From assembly GCA_028279475.1 (NCBI GenBank), contig JANQNR010000004.1, positions 124,001 through 188,000 of the forward strand: a stretch of 64,000 bases of DNA, given 5' to 3'. The translations under genes were made by a program, and so were the position numbers. The DNA is from Rickettsiales bacterium (lineage in GTDB: Bacteria > Pseudomonadota > Alphaproteobacteria > Rickettsiales > UBA998). How positions within the stretch are numbered: the first letter of the stretch is position 1; every line of letters starts with the position of its first letter. This document shows, piece after piece, positions 63,919-64,000 of the stretch. A model generated the notes under the pieces. The model had not been told where the DNA came from. It saw only the letters and a program-made list of their open reading frames with translations, and made no database searches.

Positions 63919-64000
63919 TCTGAAGTGCCAATCAAATTTAGCATGTTAGTTTATACACTAAACTCCAGAAAAGCAAGAAAAAACTCAATTCGGCCGGCTT

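Overview
The window looks like chromosomal backbone of a flagellated, probably alphaproteobacterial genome. I base this on gene content and order: dnaG-rpoD, recR-ybaB-dnaX, rsmB/mltA/smr, a DUF1674 protein, ppdK, the glyoxylate shunt, and two flagellar segments. Most of the sequence is dense housekeeping CDS. I saw no phage, CRISPR array, rRNA, tRNA or complete transposon. Accessory-looking parts are a BrnT/BrnA toxin-antitoxin pair, several glycosyltransferases and about eight orphan small, secreted or membrane proteins. I recovered two short CDSs that the ORF track missed because they are under 60 aa: a DUF1674/SdhAF4-like protein (18063..18200, -) and a 50-aa ribbon-helix-helix-like protein (55668..55820, -). 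The best non-coding leads are: (1) a family of at least three TATAGC...GCTATA palindromic elements whose arms differ but keep pairing; (2) a TAGGGNN heptad array in the holB-metG spacer that forms a 24-bp inverted repeat overlapping the holB stop and ending 4 nt from the metG start; (3) a dispersed GC-rich palindromic repeat in two copies. The best gene-order leads are panD wedged by 1-nt overlaps between glyQ and glyS, and a csrA/FhlB/FliO/FliP operon containing a stand-alone FlhB-C paralogue. No clear previously undescribed multi-gene system is evident. All family calls are from reading the translations; no database search was run.
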